64,000 nt of DNA from Streptomyces ruber (GCF_014648075.1 NZ_BMQK01000004.1:531798-595797); one strand, 5' to 3'. Positions 34,766 to 44,067 are shown, counted from the first letter of the stretch. Program-made: numbers and translations. Notes: a model not told the origin generated them from the sequence alone.

Positions 34766-34877
34766 CCTCCGGCAGCGACCGCCGTCGGCCCGCCGGCCGG
34801 GCCGCGGTTCGACCACCGGGGTCGTCGCCCGTCATTCCTCACCCTCGCCGACAGGACGGCGGCCCCGGCCCACCGCG

Positions 34878-34911
34878 GAGGGCGGCACCCCGTGCGGGGG
34901 GTGCCGCCCTC
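34878..34911. terminator. terminator between ppdK and the excalibur gene
   Basis: GAGGGCGGCACCCC (34878-34891) pairs perfectly with 34898-34911 across a 6-nt loop. It serves two convergent genes. Confidence 0.85.
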
Positions 34912-34942
34912 TTCGGGTGCCCGGAGGTGCTGCCGTCCGTTC

Positions 34943-35458
34943 CTACTCGCAGCCGACCCCGTCGCCGTCCCGGTCCAGGTGGGCGCCGTAGCCGGGGTCG
35001 CCCGCGTACACGGGGGCGGCGCCGGCGGCGCGGGCCGCGGTGCAGTTCTTGTAGTAGACGCTGCCGCCACCGCCGGAACCGCTGCCGCTCCCACCGGAGC
35101 CGGAGCCGCTCCCACCGGAACCGGAGCCGTAGTCCACCGCCGCCTCGGCCGTCACCGTCTTCGTCACCTCGACCTCGACCTCGACCGTCTCGGTCGCCGT
35201 CACCGTCTCGGCCGGTTCCGGCTCCGCCGTCTCGGTGGCCGTGGCCGTCACGGTGGTCGTCGGCCCGGGGACGGCGGCCGCGGGCTTGGCGTCGGTCGTC
35301 GTGGTGTCTCCGTCGCTGCCGCCGATGCCGACACCGACGAACAGCGCCAGGGCGAGTGCGGGGAGGACGTACCGCTTGCGGGCCCACTTGGGAGCGGGGC
35401 CGGGGCGGGAACCGTGGCCGGTGCCGGGAGCGGGCGGCTGGATGTACGGGTTGGTCAT
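34943..35458 (-). CDS. membrane-anchored excalibur calcium-binding protein
   Basis: 171 aa. A Pro-rich cytoplasmic start (NPYIQPPAPGTGHG), one membrane helix at about 28-48 (KRYVLPALALALFVGVGIGG), a Thr/Val/Glu-rich stalk with TVTATATETAEPEP-like repeats and a Gly-Ser linker made of SGSGSGG repeats. The C-terminal excalibur domain (YYKNC ... HLDRDGDGVGCE) has an EF-hand-like DRDGDGVGC loop and two Cys. The domain should be outside the cell. The ATG at 35458 follows a G-rich ribosome-binding region. Role unknown. Confidence 0.85.
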   Translation of the reverse strand: MTNPYIQPPAPGTGHGSRPGPAPKWARKRYVLPALALALFVGVGIGGSDGDTTTTDAKPAAAVPGPTTTVTATATETAEPEPAETVTATETVEVEVEVTKTVTAEAAVDYGSGSGGSGSGSGGSGSGSGGGGSVYYKNCTAARAAGAAPVYAGDPGYGAHLDRDGDGVGCE

Positions 35459-35641
35459 GTCTGTCCCCCCTGGGTGCTGCGTAAAGACATGACCGTAAAG
35501 CGATGACCGATGTTGTGGAAGATTCGTGATGCTTCTGTGACTACTTTCTGCGATTTCGTGACAGGAGTGGTCTCTCTTCTCTCCGGGTACTCCTCGGAGT
35601 CGGTGTGCGGGAGTCGGTGTGCGGTGGAAGGAGTGCGGGAC

Positions 35642-36592
35642 ATGGCGGGCACGGCGGGCTGGAGCACGGGCGACATCCCCGATCAGACGGGCCGTACGGC
35701 CGTCGTCACCGGGGCCAACAGCGGGATCGGTTACGTCACCGCGCGCGAACTGGCCCGGCGCGGGGCCCGGGTCGTGCTGGCCTGCCGCAGCGAGGTGCGC
35801 GGGACGGAGGCCGGTGACCGGCTGGCGCGGGAGGTGCCGGGCGCGCGGGCGGAGTTCGTACGGCTCGACCTCGGGGACCTGGACTCGGTACGGGAGTTCG
35901 CGGCCGCGTGCCGGAAGCGGTACGAGGGGATCGGCCTGCTGGTGAACAACGCCGGCGTGATGGCCCTGCCGAGGGGGCGCACGGCGGACGGCCACGAGAC
36001 CCACTTCGCGGTCAACCACCTCGGGCACTTCGCGCTCACCGGCCTGCTGCTGCCCGCTCTGCTCGACAAGCCCGGCGCGCGCGTCGTGACCCTCTCCAGC
36101 TTCATGCACGCCCTGGCCAACATCGACATCACGGATCTCGACAGCCGGCGTTCGTACGGGCGCTGGACCGCCTACGCACGGTCCAAGACCGCCAACCTCC
36201 TCTTCACCCACGAACTGGCCCGGCGGCTGGCCGCCACCGGCTCCGGCGTCGTGGCGGCGGCCGCGCACCCCGGGTACGCGCGGACCAACCTCCAGACCGC
36301 GGCGCCCAGGCTGCGGGGGCGCAGGATGTCCGAGCGCGTGTGGCAGTTCGGCAACCGCGTGGTCGCGCAGCCCGCGGAGGCCGGTGCCCTCCCGGCCCTG
36401 TACGCGGCCACCGCCCCCGACGTCCGGCCCGACGACTTCGTGGGGCCGTCCTTCCTCGGCTGGCGGGGCGCCCCCGCCCGGAGCCGGCGCGCCCCGTGGA
36501 CGCTCGACGACCGGGCGGGGGAACTGCTCTGGGAGGCGTCGGAGCGGCTGACCGGGGTGACGTACGAAGGGCTGGGAGGAGCGGCGGGCTGA
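35642..36592 (+). CDS. short-chain dehydrogenase/reductase (retinol-dehydrogenase-like)
   Basis: 316 aa, Rossmann fold: TGANSGIGYVTARELARRG at about 22-40 (NAD(P) site), LLVNNAGVM, catalytic Ser in VTLSSFMH, Tyr and Lys in YARSKTANLLF. The long C-terminal region and the HFAVNHLGHFALT motif match the WWOX/RDH-like subfamily. AAGGAG lies about 9 nt before the ATG. The frame is open upstream to 35510, but that part lacks family features. Convergent with a second SDR gene. Substrate unknown. Confidence 0.88.
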   Translation: MAGTAGWSTGDIPDQTGRTAVVTGANSGIGYVTARELARRGARVVLACRSEVRGTEAGDRLAREVPGARAEFVRLDLGDLDSVREFAAACRKRYEGIGLLVNNAGVMALPRGRTADGHETHFAVNHLGHFALTGLLLPALLDKPGARVVTLSSFMHALANIDITDLDSRRSYGRWTAYARSKTANLLFTHELARRLAATGSGVVAAAAHPGYARTNLQTAAPRLRGRRMSERVWQFGNRVVAQPAEAGALPALYAATAPDVRPDDFVGPSFLGWRGAPARSRRAPWTLDDRAGELLWEASERLTGVTYEGLGGAAG

Positions 36593-36602
36593 CAGCCGGG
36601 CG

Positions 36603-37370
36603 TCAGGCCGTGGCGCCCCCGTCCACCACCAGGTCCGTACCCACGACCGACGCCGCGTCGTCCGAGGCCAGGTACAGCACCGCGGCCGCCACCTCCTCGA
36701 CGGTCGAGACACGGCCGACCGGAGCCTCGGTCCGCATGCGCTCTGCCCGCTCGGCCTCCGTCTCGCCCGGCCTGAGCGACATGCCGGTGGCGGTCGGACC
36801 CGGGCTGACCACGTTGATCCGTACGCCGTCCGCGATGTGGTCCAGGGCCGCGCCCCGGGTGAGGGCCGACACCGCCGCCTTGGTGGCGGCGTAGGCGGCG
36901 GCGCCGGCCACGCGCCGGTGCACGCCGAGGTTGGAGGCGATGTTCACGACGGCTCCGCCCCGCGGCTGCGTGCGCATGTGGCGCACCTGTGCCCGGAGGG
37001 CGAGCAGGACGCCGGTGACGTTGATGTCCAGCATCCGGCGCCACGCGTCCTCGGAGAGGTCCGCGACCGGCTGCCCGCCCTCGAAGACGCCCGCGTTGTT
37101 CACCGCCACGTCCAGCGAGCCGAAGCGGTCCACGGCGGCGGTGACGAGGGCCTCCATGTCTGCGGCGCGGGTGACGTCGGCGGTGACGGACAGCGCCTTG
37201 CCGCCCGCCCGCTCGATCAGCGCCACCGTCTCGTCCAGCGGTCCGGGGCGCCGCCCCGCGACGACGACGTTCGCGCCCTCGGCGGCGAACGCGAGGGCGA
37301 CGGCCCGTCCGATGCCGGTGCCGGCGCCGGTGACGAGGGCGGTCCTGCCGGAGAAGCGGTCAGTTGTCAT
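36603..37370 (-). CDS. short-chain dehydrogenase/reductase (classical)
   Basis: 255 aa, classical SDR: TGAGTGIGRAVALAFAAEG at about 14-32, NNAG, Ser in NIASNLGV, Tyr and Lys in YAATKAAVSAL, and a PGPTATGM loop. It lies 101 bp downstream of a TetR gene on the same strand and shares a promoter-site motif with it, so it is the probable target of that regulator. Substrate unknown. Confidence 0.9.
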   Translation of the reverse strand: MTTDRFSGRTALVTGAGTGIGRAVALAFAAEGANVVVAGRRPGPLDETVALIERAGGKALSVTADVTRAADMEALVTAAVDRFGSLDVAVNNAGVFEGGQPVADLSEDAWRRMLDINVTGVLLALRAQVRHMRTQPRGGAVVNIASNLGVHRRVAGAAAYAATKAAVSALTRGAALDHIADGVRINVVSPGPTATGMSLRPGETEAERAERMRTEAPVGRVSTVEEVAAAVLYLASDDAASVVGTDLVVDGGATA

Positions 37371-37384
37371 GATCTCCCCTAATC

Positions 37385-37400
37385 TTGACTGGGCGTTCCA
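37385..37400. promoter_or_regulatory. candidate TetR operator before the SDR gene
   Basis: TTGACTGGGCGTTCCA. It matches 13 of 16 bases of the site before the tetR gene (38078-38093, opposite strand) and lies 15 bp from the SDR start. Confidence 0.5.
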
Positions 37401-37471
37401 TTATGAGGCCGTGAAGGGTGCCCGCCGGGGGTGCCGGGATGTGCCGACGAGATGGTTCGATCCGAGCTGGC

Positions 37472-38056
37472 TCAGTCGAGCAGTGCCAGGGCCTGGTCCG
37501 CCGCGTCCAGCAGCCGGGCCGGGTCCGCGGACGCCTTGCCGACGACCCGGAGCCCCTGCATCAGCACCAGCAGCATCCGGGCCAGCGCGCGCGGATCGCG
37601 GTCCTCGGGCAGTTCGCCCTGTGCCTGCGCGCGGGCCAGCGCCGCGTGCAGCAGGGTCTCCAGGTGGTCCCAGCTGCGCACGACCCGGAGGGCGGCCGCG
37701 TCGTCGTGCGGCGCCAGTTCGGTGGCCGTGTTGACGACGAGGCAGCCCCTCAGGCGCTCCTCGTCCGACGCGGCCTCGGTCGCGAAACGGCGCACCACCG
37801 CGCGGACGGCGGGCAGGGCCGGTCCCGGCCGGGACAGTTCGCGCAACAGGAGGGGGCTCTGGTTCTCGCTGTAGCGGTCCAGCGCCTTCAGGTACAGCTC
37901 GTGCTTGCTGCCGAAGGTCGCGTAGAGGCTGGCGCGGCCGATGCCGAGGTGCTCGACGAGGTCGGACATCGACGTCGCCTCGTAGCCGCGCCGCCAGAAC
38001 AGCTCCAGGGCTGACTGCAGCGCGGCGTCCGGGTCGAACTCCTTGGTCCTGGCCAT
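37472..38056 (-). CDS. TetR/AcrR family regulator
   Basis: 194 aa. The N-terminal HTH (about 10-55: MSDLVEHLGIGRASLYATFGSKHELY) is followed by a helical ligand-binding domain with the GCLVVNTATELAP stretch of the C-terminal AcrR-like domain. TAGAGT lies 7 nt before the ATG with TTGACC 18 nt further upstream, so the mRNA is probably leaderless. It likely represses itself and the SDR gene that follows. Confidence 0.9.
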   Translation of the reverse strand: MARTKEFDPDAALQSALELFWRRGYEATSMSDLVEHLGIGRASLYATFGSKHELYLKALDRYSENQSPLLLRELSRPGPALPAVRAVVRRFATEAASDEERLRGCLVVNTATELAPHDDAAALRVVRSWDHLETLLHAALARAQAQGELPEDRDPRALARMLLVLMQGLRVVGKASADPARLLDAADQALALLD

Positions 38057-38077
38057 GGGCGGGACTCTATGGATATC

Positions 38078-38093
38078 TGGAACGTGCGGTCAA
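38078..38093. promoter_or_regulatory. candidate TetR operator over its own -35
   Basis: On the minus strand TTGACCGCACGTTCCA, of which TTGACC is the likely -35. Paired with the related site at 37385-37400. Confidence 0.5.
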
Positions 38094-38103
38094 GAAGGAG
38101 TGC

Positions 38104-38454
38104 CTATGTCGTTCGCACCTCGTACGTCACCACCCGCACCGACTCGTCGTCCAGGCACTGTCCGGTCCGCAGGTCGAACCGTTGCTTCAGCAGCGGGGAG
38201 GCCACGAACGGCCGGCCCCGGTGGGTACCGGTCAGGCCGCGGGAGAGGACCGCCGCGCCGCTGAACGGGTCGCGGTTGTCGATCGCGTACAGCGCGCCCG
38301 TCCGGTCGCGGAACAGGGCCGCCTGCCGCCCGTCCGGCAGCAGTGCCGCCACCCCGCGCCCCGGCAGCAGCCGGCCCAGGTCGCAGACCGTGAACCAGTC
38401 GTCCGCCAGGCGCAGTTGCACCATCAGGTCCGTCGTCTCGGGTGCCAGGGTCAT
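38104..38454 (-). CDS. nirD: nitrite reductase small subunit
   Basis: 116-aa Rieske-like subunit of NADH-dependent assimilatory nitrite reductase. NirD proteins share the Rieske fold but lack the Cys/His ligands, as here: the CDLGRLLPGRGVAALL, LYAIDNRDPFSGAAVLSRG and ASPLLKQRFDLRTG stretches match the family. Its ATG overlaps the nirB stop (ATGA). Together with NirB it reduces nitrite to ammonium in the cytosol. Confidence 0.93.
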   Translation of the reverse strand: MTLAPETTDLMVQLRLADDWFTVCDLGRLLPGRGVAALLPDGRQAALFRDRTGALYAIDNRDPFSGAAVLSRGLTGTHRGRPFVASPLLKQRFDLRTGQCLDDESVRVVTYEVRTT

Positions 38455-41075
38455 CGTGTGGCGCTTCCTTCCAGGGCGTCTTCCGTCAGGGGCGTCGTGG
38501 GGCGCATGCCGATGGACAGCAGCGGCAGGTCGGGCTTGATCTGGTCGCGCTCGGGGACGAAGGCGACCACCGGGTCGGGGGTGTCGGGCGCGTTCACGAA
38601 GGACACGAACCGGGCCAGCTTCTCGGGGTCCTCGATGGTCGTCGCCCACTCGTCGCGGTAGTGCGCCACGTGGTCCCGCATCAGCGACTCCAGCTCCTCG
38701 CAGATGCCGAGCGAGTCGTGCACCACCACGTCCCGCACGTGGTCCAGGCCGCCCGGGATGCGGTCCAGCCAGGTGGACGTGCGCTCCAGGCGGTCCGCCG
38801 TGCGGATGTAGAACATCAGGAACCGGTCGATCAGCCGCACCAGTTCGGCGTCGGACAGGTCCTGGGCCAGCAGGTCCGCGTGGCGCGGCGTGGCGCCGCC
38901 GTTGCCGCCGACGTACAGGTTCCAGCCGTTGGACGTGGCGATGATCCCGAAGTCCTTCGACTGGGCCTCGGCGCACTCGCGGGCGCACCCGGAGACCGCC
39001 GACTTGAGCTTGTGCGGGGACCGCAGACCCCGGTAGCGCAGCTCCAGGTCTATGGCCATGCGGACCGAGTCCTGCACGCCGTACCGGCACCAGGTCTGAC
39101 CCACGCACGACTTCACCGTGCGCAGCGACTTGCCGTACGCGTGGCCCGACTCGAAGCCCGCGTCGACCAGCCGCGCCCAGATCAGGGGCAGCTGCTCGAC
39201 GCGCGCGCCGAACATGTCGATGCGCTGACCGCCCGTGATCTTCGTGTAGAGGCCGAAGTCCCGGGCCACCTCACCGATGACGATCAGCTTCTCCGGGCTG
39301 ATCTCGCCGCCGGGGATGCGCGGCACGACCGAGTACGAGCCGTTCTTCTGCAGGTTGGCGAGGAAGTGGTCGTTGGTGTCCTGCAGCGCCGCCTGCTCGC
39401 CCTCCAGGACGTAGCCGTCCGCGCCGATCGTGGGCGCGAGCGAGGCGATGATCGAGCCGACCGTGGGCTTGCAGACCTCGCAGCCGTCACCGCCCCGGGC
39501 CGCCTCCCGGCCGTGGCGGTCCAGCAGCTCCCGGTACGAGGTGATGCGCAGGGCGAGGACGATCTCGTACAGCTCCTCGCGGGTCTGCGCGAAGCAGCCG
39601 CACAGGCCCTTGTCGACCTCGACGCCGCTCGCCTCCAGCTCGGCCGTGACCAGCTGGCCCAGCACCTTCACGCAACTGCCGCAGCCGGTACCGGCCCTGG
39701 TGCACTTCTTCACCTCGGGCACGGTGGTGCAGCTGTGCTCGGTGACGGCGCCGCGGATGGTGCCCTTGGTGACGTTGTGGCAGGAGCAGATGACCGCCTC
39801 GTCGGGCAGCGCGGACGGGCCGAGCTGCGCCGGGGCGCCCGCGCCGGCCGGGAGGACCAGCTGCTCCGGTGCGACCGGCGGTACGGAGCCGGTGAGCGCC
39901 CGCAGCGTGCCGTACGCCTCCGCGTCGCCGACCAGGATGCCGCCGAGCAGCTCCCCGTCACGCCCGATGACGAGCTTCTTGTACGTGCCCGAGCGGGAGT
40001 CGGCGTAGACCACGTCGAGGCAGTCGGCGGTGGTGCCGTGCGCGTCGCCGAAGGACGCCACGTCGACGCCCAGCAGTTTCAGCTTGGTCGACAGGTCGGC
40101 GCCCGTGAAGGCGGCCTCCTCGTCGGCGGCGATCGTCGCGGCCGCCGTCTCGGCCATCTCGTAGCCGGGCGCCACCAGCCCGTACACCCGGCCGTCCGAG
40201 GCCAGCGCGCACTCGCCGATCGCGAACACGTGCGGGTCGGAGACCGTACGGCACTGCTCGTCCACCGCGATGCCGCCGCGCTCGCCGACCGTCAGCCCGC
40301 AGTCCCGGGCGAGCTGGTCGCGGGGGCGGACGCCCGCGCTGAACACCACCATGTCGGTGGCGAGTTCGGAGCCGTCGGACAGCTTCATGCCGGTGACGGA
40401 GCCGTCCGCGCCGGACACGATCTCCTGCGTACCGGTGCCGGTGTGCACCGTGAGGCCCATGTCCTCGATGGTGCGCAGCAGCGCCGCGCCGCCGCCCTCG
40501 TCCACCTGCACCGGCATCAGGCGCGGCGCGAATTCGACGATGTGCGTGGCGAGTCCGAGGCCCTTCAGCGCGCCCGCCGCCTCCAGGCCGAGCAGCCCGC
40601 CGCCGACCACCGCGCCGGTCGTGGCCCGCGACTTCGCGTACGCCTCGATCGCGAGCAGGTCCTCGATCGTGCGGTAGACGAAGCAGCCCTCGGCGTCCTT
40701 GCCGGGCACCGGCGGCACGAAGGGGTACGAGCCGGTGGCGAGGACCAGGGTGTCGTAGCCGACGACCAGCCCCGAGCGGGAGGTCACCGTCCGCGCCGCG
40801 CGGTCGACCTCGACCGCCGGGTCGCCGACGTGCAGTTCGATGCCGTGCTTCTCGATGAACCCCATGTCGGTCATGGAGAGGTCCTCGGGCGTGCGGCCCG
40901 AGAAGTACGAGGTCAGCTGCACGCGGTCGTACGCCGGGCGCGGCTCCTCGCACAGCACGACCACACGGTGCGTGGCGGTCAGGCCGCGCTCGGCGAGCGC
41001 CTCCAGGAAACGCTGGCCGACCATGCCGTGGCCGACGAGCACGATCGTGGGGGTGGCCCCCGGGGTGGCGGTCAT
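38451..41075 (-). CDS. nirB: nitrite reductase large subunit
   Basis: 874-aa NAD(P)H-dependent siroheme nitrite reductase. Order: FAD/NAD pyridine-nucleotide-disulphide reductase domain (about 1-400; VLVGHGMVGQRFLEAL and GGGLLGLEAAGAL), one or two BFD-like [2Fe-2S] domains with CSCHNVTKG...CGSC and CGCF...CEVC, and a siroheme/[4Fe-4S] domain with SCVGQTWCRYG and SGCARECAEAQSKDFG. The start is the ATG at 41075, overlapping the stop of the upstream FAD gene. Part of the operon FAD protein-nirB-nirD under a GlnR-type box. Confidence 0.95.
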   Translation of the reverse strand: MTATPGATPTIVLVGHGMVGQRFLEALAERGLTATHRVVVLCEEPRPAYDRVQLTSYFSGRTPEDLSMTDMGFIEKHGIELHVGDPAVEVDRAARTVTSRSGLVVGYDTLVLATGSYPFVPPVPGKDAEGCFVYRTIEDLLAIEAYAKSRATTGAVVGGGLLGLEAAGALKGLGLATHIVEFAPRLMPVQVDEGGGAALLRTIEDMGLTVHTGTGTQEIVSGADGSVTGMKLSDGSELATDMVVFSAGVRPRDQLARDCGLTVGERGGIAVDEQCRTVSDPHVFAIGECALASDGRVYGLVAPGYEMAETAAATIAADEEAAFTGADLSTKLKLLGVDVASFGDAHGTTADCLDVVYADSRSGTYKKLVIGRDGELLGGILVGDAEAYGTLRALTGSVPPVAPEQLVLPAGAGAPAQLGPSALPDEAVICSCHNVTKGTIRGAVTEHSCTTVPEVKKCTRAGTGCGSCVKVLGQLVTAELEASGVEVDKGLCGCFAQTREELYEIVLALRITSYRELLDRHGREAARGGDGCEVCKPTVGSIIASLAPTIGADGYVLEGEQAALQDTNDHFLANLQKNGSYSVVPRIPGGEISPEKLIVIGEVARDFGLYTKITGGQRIDMFGARVEQLPLIWARLVDAGFESGHAYGKSLRTVKSCVGQTWCRYGVQDSVRMAIDLELRYRGLRSPHKLKSAVSGCARECAEAQSKDFGIIATSNGWNLYVGGNGGATPRHADLLAQDLSDAELVRLIDRFLMFYIRTADRLERTSTWLDRIPGGLDHVRDVVVHDSLGICEELESLMRDHVAHYRDEWATTIEDPEKLARFVSFVNAPDTPDPVVAFVPERDQIKPDLPLLSIGMRPTTPLTEDALEGSATR

Positions 41076-42352
41076 CAGGAGCCTCCGTCGTTGGTGAGCA
41101 GGTGGAGCAGCGGGGCGCCGGGCGCGGGGAGCGGCTCGGCTCCCTCCCAGGCGCGGGCGAGCGCGCCGACGGTGCCGAGTTCGCCGACGAGCACCCCGCC
41201 GACCAGGCGGTCGTCGCGGACGACGACCTTGCGGTAGGTGCCCCGGGTGGCGTCGGCGAGCTGGATCACGTCGTCGCCGGGGCGGGGGTCGGGCTCGCCG
41301 AACGCGGCGAGGTCGAAGGGAGCGTCGTTCGAACCGCCGTACGGGCCGTCGTACGAGCCGTCGCTCCCCATGAGTCCCGTGAGGGTGAGCCGGGTGAGGG
41401 AACGGGTGCCGGTGTACCGGGCGCCGGCGTCGCCCGCCAGCAGTCCGGCCAGCACGTCGGCCTGTTCGAGCGCGGGCGCGGCCAGCCCGTACAGCGTGCC
41501 GTCGTGCTGGGCGCAGTCGCCGATCGCGTGGATGTGCGGGTCCGAGGTGCGCAGCCGGTCGTCGACGACGACGCCCTCGCGCACGTCGAGACCGGCGTCC
41601 CGGGCGAGGCCGACGCGCGGGCGGACCCCGCAGGCCAGCACCACCAGGTCGGCGTCGAGTGCGTACCCGTCGGCCAGCTCCACCGAGCGGACCGCACCGC
41701 CGACGCAGCGCACGTCCCGCACCCGGCACTCGGTGTGCACCTCCACGCCCAGGTCGCCCAGATGCCGGCGGACCAGCTCCGAGGCGGCCGGGTCGAGCTG
41801 GCGCTCCATGACGCGCTCGGCCTGCTGGGCGAGGACGACCTGCGCACCGCGCACGGCCAGCGCACGCGCCGCGGACACCCCGAGGAGCCCGCCGCCGACG
41901 ACGACGGCCCGCGCCCCCGGCCGCACCGCCTTGGACAGGCCCAGGCAGTCGTCCATGGTGCGGAAGGCGTGCGCGCCCTCGGGCAGCGCGTGGCCCGGCG
42001 TGTCCGCCGCCGTCGCGAAGAGGCCGCGCAGGGGCGGCAGCACCGGGTTGGAGCCGGTCGCCAGGACCAGCGTGCCGTACGCGATCACCGAGCCGTCCGC
42101 GCAGCGCACCTCCCGGGCCGCCCGGTCGATGCCGGTGACCCGGGCCCGGACCAGCTCCGCGGGCGCGGGCAGCGCGATCACCTCGGGGCCGTAGCGGCCG
42201 GCCAGCACCTCGGCGAGCAGGACCCGGTTGTACGGGCGGTGCTCCTCCTCGCCGACGACCAGCGCGGGCGTGCCGAGCTCACCGAGCCGCCGGGCGAGCC
42301 GTACGCCCGCGAGCCCGGAGCCGATCACCACCACACGCGTATTCGAGGTCAT
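41075..42352 (-). CDS. FAD-dependent NAD(P)-disulphide oxidoreductase of the nitrite operon
   Basis: 425 aa. FAD site VVVIGSGLAGVRLARRLG, NAD(P) site VVVGGGLLGVSAARAL, and the late FAD motif HIHAIGDCAQHDG. It resembles the N-terminal half of NirB (and NasB/rubredoxin reductase) without the Fe-S and siroheme parts. As first gene of the nir operon it may feed electrons to nitrate or nitrite reductase. The stop overlaps nirB's ATG. Confidence 0.88.
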   Translation of the reverse strand: MTSNTRVVVIGSGLAGVRLARRLGELGTPALVVGEEEHRPYNRVLLAEVLAGRYGPEVIALPAPAELVRARVTGIDRAAREVRCADGSVIAYGTLVLATGSNPVLPPLRGLFATAADTPGHALPEGAHAFRTMDDCLGLSKAVRPGARAVVVGGGLLGVSAARALAVRGAQVVLAQQAERVMERQLDPAASELVRRHLGDLGVEVHTECRVRDVRCVGGAVRSVELADGYALDADLVVLACGVRPRVGLARDAGLDVREGVVVDDRLRTSDPHIHAIGDCAQHDGTLYGLAAPALEQADVLAGLLAGDAGARYTGTRSLTRLTLTGLMGSDGSYDGPYGGSNDAPFDLAAFGEPDPRPGDDVIQLADATRGTYRKVVVRDDRLVGGVLVGELGTVGALARAWEGAEPLPAPGAPLLHLLTNDGGS

Positions 42353-42375
42353 GCACCGCAGCGTGCGGTGCCGGT

Positions 42376-42413
42376 GTTACCCGGTCGCATCACGGTTGTT
42401 TCCCGTCGGGAAC
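42376..42413. promoter_or_regulatory. GlnR-type box of the nir operon
   Basis: On the minus strand four pentamers with exact 6-nt spacers: GTTCC-n6-GAAAC-n6-GATGC-n6-GTAAC. This matches the GTnAC-n6-GAAAC repeat that I recall for actinobacterial GlnR, with the last two pentamers more degenerate. It ends 24 bp upstream of the first gene. The TauE-like gene on the other side is 83 bp away and could share it. Confidence 0.7.
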
Positions 42414-42495
42414 GCTGCCCTCAGCCCGGCGCGGGGGCGGCTGTGAGGGGCCGTGACCTGGACGGTCCGGCCGTCTCGGACCTAAGGTCGCGATC

Positions 42496-43281
42496 ATGCC
42501 CGACATAACGCTGACCTCGATAGTCGTCCTGTGCCTCGCCGCCCTCGCGGCCGGATGGATCGACGCCGTGGTGGGCGGCGGCGGGCTCCTGCTGCTCCCC
42601 GCGCTGCTGCTCGGCCTGCCGGGCGGCGCGTCGGCGGCCCAGTACGCGCTCGGCACCAACAAGGCGGTCGCGATCGTCGGCACCACGGGCGCGGCGGTGA
42701 CGTACGCGCGCAAGGCACCGGTGGACGTGCGCACCGCCGTACGGATCGGGCTCGCGGCGCTCGCGGGGTCGACGGCGGGCGCGCTCGTGGCGGCCGGCAT
42801 GAGCACGGAGGTGCTGGAGCCGGTCGTGATGGTCGTCCTGCTCGCGGTCGGCGCGTTCGTGATCCTGCGTCCCGGCTTCGGCTCGGTGCCCTCGGCCGGA
42901 CCCGTCTCCGCGCGCCGCGTCCTCGCCGCGATCGGCCTCGCGGGCGTCGGCATCGGCTTCTACGACGGCCTGATCGGCCCCGGCACCGGCACCTTCCTCG
43001 TCCTCGCCCTCACCGCGCTGCTCCACCTCGACCTGGTCACCGCCTCCGCCACCGCCAAGATCGTCAACTGCTGCACCAACGCGGGCGCCCTCGCGATGTT
43101 CGCCTGGGCGGGCACGGTGTACTGGCAGCTGGCCGCGCTGATGGCGGTGTTCAACCTGGCCGGCGCGATGGTCGGGGCGCGCACGGCGCTGAAGCGGGGG
43201 AGCGGGTTCGTGCGGGTGGTGCTGCTGGTGGTGGTGTTCTCGCTGGTGGCGAAGATGGGGTACGAGCAGTGGGTGGCGTGA
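42496..43281 (+). CDS. TauE/SafE (TSUP) family permease
   Basis: 261-aa membrane protein with about eight helices and the two half-repeats of the TSUP family: GWIDAVVGGGGLLLLPALL at 20-38, and GFYDGLIGPGTGTFLVLAL in the second half. Family members export sulphite, organosulphonates or organic acids. TAAGGT lies 7 nt before the ATG, so it is leaderless. Divergent from the nitrite operon; a role in sulphur/nitrogen metabolism is plausible but not shown. Confidence 0.88.
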   Translation: MPDITLTSIVVLCLAALAAGWIDAVVGGGGLLLLPALLLGLPGGASAAQYALGTNKAVAIVGTTGAAVTYARKAPVDVRTAVRIGLAALAGSTAGALVAAGMSTEVLEPVVMVVLLAVGAFVILRPGFGSVPSAGPVSARRVLAAIGLAGVGIGFYDGLIGPGTGTFLVLALTALLHLDLVTASATAKIVNCCTNAGALAMFAWAGTVYWQLAALMAVFNLAGAMVGARTALKRGSGFVRVVLLVVVFSLVAKMGYEQWVA

Positions 43282-43297
43282 GGCACCGGCCCGCTGT

Positions 43298-43942
43298 TCA
43301 GGCGGCGCCCGTGAGGTGGGCGAAGACGACGACGTTCCCCTGGTACCCCGTCCGCTCGGAGTAGCCGCCCCCGCAGGTGATCACCCTGAGCTCCGGGCGC
43401 GGGGCCGCCCCGTACACCTTCTCGTCGGGGAAGTCCCGGGCGTCGTACACCTCCACGGCGTCCACGGAGAACCGGGCGACGGTGCCGTCCCGGCGGCTGA
43501 CGTCGACGCGGGCGCCCTTGTGCAGCGCGCCCAGGGCGTAGAAGACGGCGGGCCCCTCGCGGTTGTCGACGTGTCCGGCGACGACCGCGGTGCCCGTCTC
43601 GCCGGGCGCCGTGCCCGCCTCGTACCAGCCGGCGAGGTTCCTCGCGGCGGCGGGCGGCACGTCGAGGCTGCCGGACGGGGTGAGGCCGAGGCCCATGAGC
43701 GGGGCGTCGACGCCGATGGAGGGGATGCGTATCCGGTCGGGGCGTGCGGCCGGCAGCGCGGGGGCGTCGCGTTCGGCGGAGGCCGTGGTGGCGACCGGTG
43801 CGGTGGCTGTGGCGCTGCCGTGGGCCTCGGCCGCCGACGGCTGGGGCGGGACGCCGGGGGCGGTGCCGTCGTGCAGCAGCCAGACGCCGCAGCAGGCGGC
43901 GAGCAGGCTGGCGCCGGCTATGACCGTGTCGGTGAAGCGCAC
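43298..43942 (-). CDS. class F sortase
   Basis: 214-aa membrane-anchored transpeptidase. N-terminal helix (VIAGASLLAACCGVWLL), a stalk with Ala/Thr, then the sortase beta-barrel with AGHVDN (catalytic His) and VITCGGGYSERTGYQ (catalytic Cys and nearby Arg). GTG 43942 has AGGAGG 5 nt upstream. It is encoded 126 bp after a secreted, tail-anchored protein on the same strand, which may be its substrate or partner. The catalytic domain should be outside the membrane. Confidence 0.88.
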   Translation of the reverse strand: MRFTDTVIAGASLLAACCGVWLLHDGTAPGVPPQPSAAEAHGSATATAPVATTASAERDAPALPAARPDRIRIPSIGVDAPLMGLGLTPSGSLDVPPAAARNLAGWYEAGTAPGETGTAVVAGHVDNREGPAVFYALGALHKGARVDVSRRDGTVARFSVDAVEVYDARDFPDEKVYGAAPRPELRVITCGGGYSERTGYQGNVVVFAHLTGAA

Positions 43943-44067
43943 GCGGCCTCCTGGTGCGGTGACTGTCCTGTTCGCCCTCCTGGCGGAGTCCTCCCCTCCG
44001 GGCGGGGGGCGCGAAGCCCGGAGGGGAGGGGCGGCGGTACCGGCGGACGGACAGCGGAGGGCGTCCG

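Noticed and set aside
32704..35484. Long open frame in another frame of ppdK running into the excalibur gene
   Set aside because: Ala/Gly/Arg/Pro low-complexity translation caused by GC3 bias; no start signal and no homology pattern.
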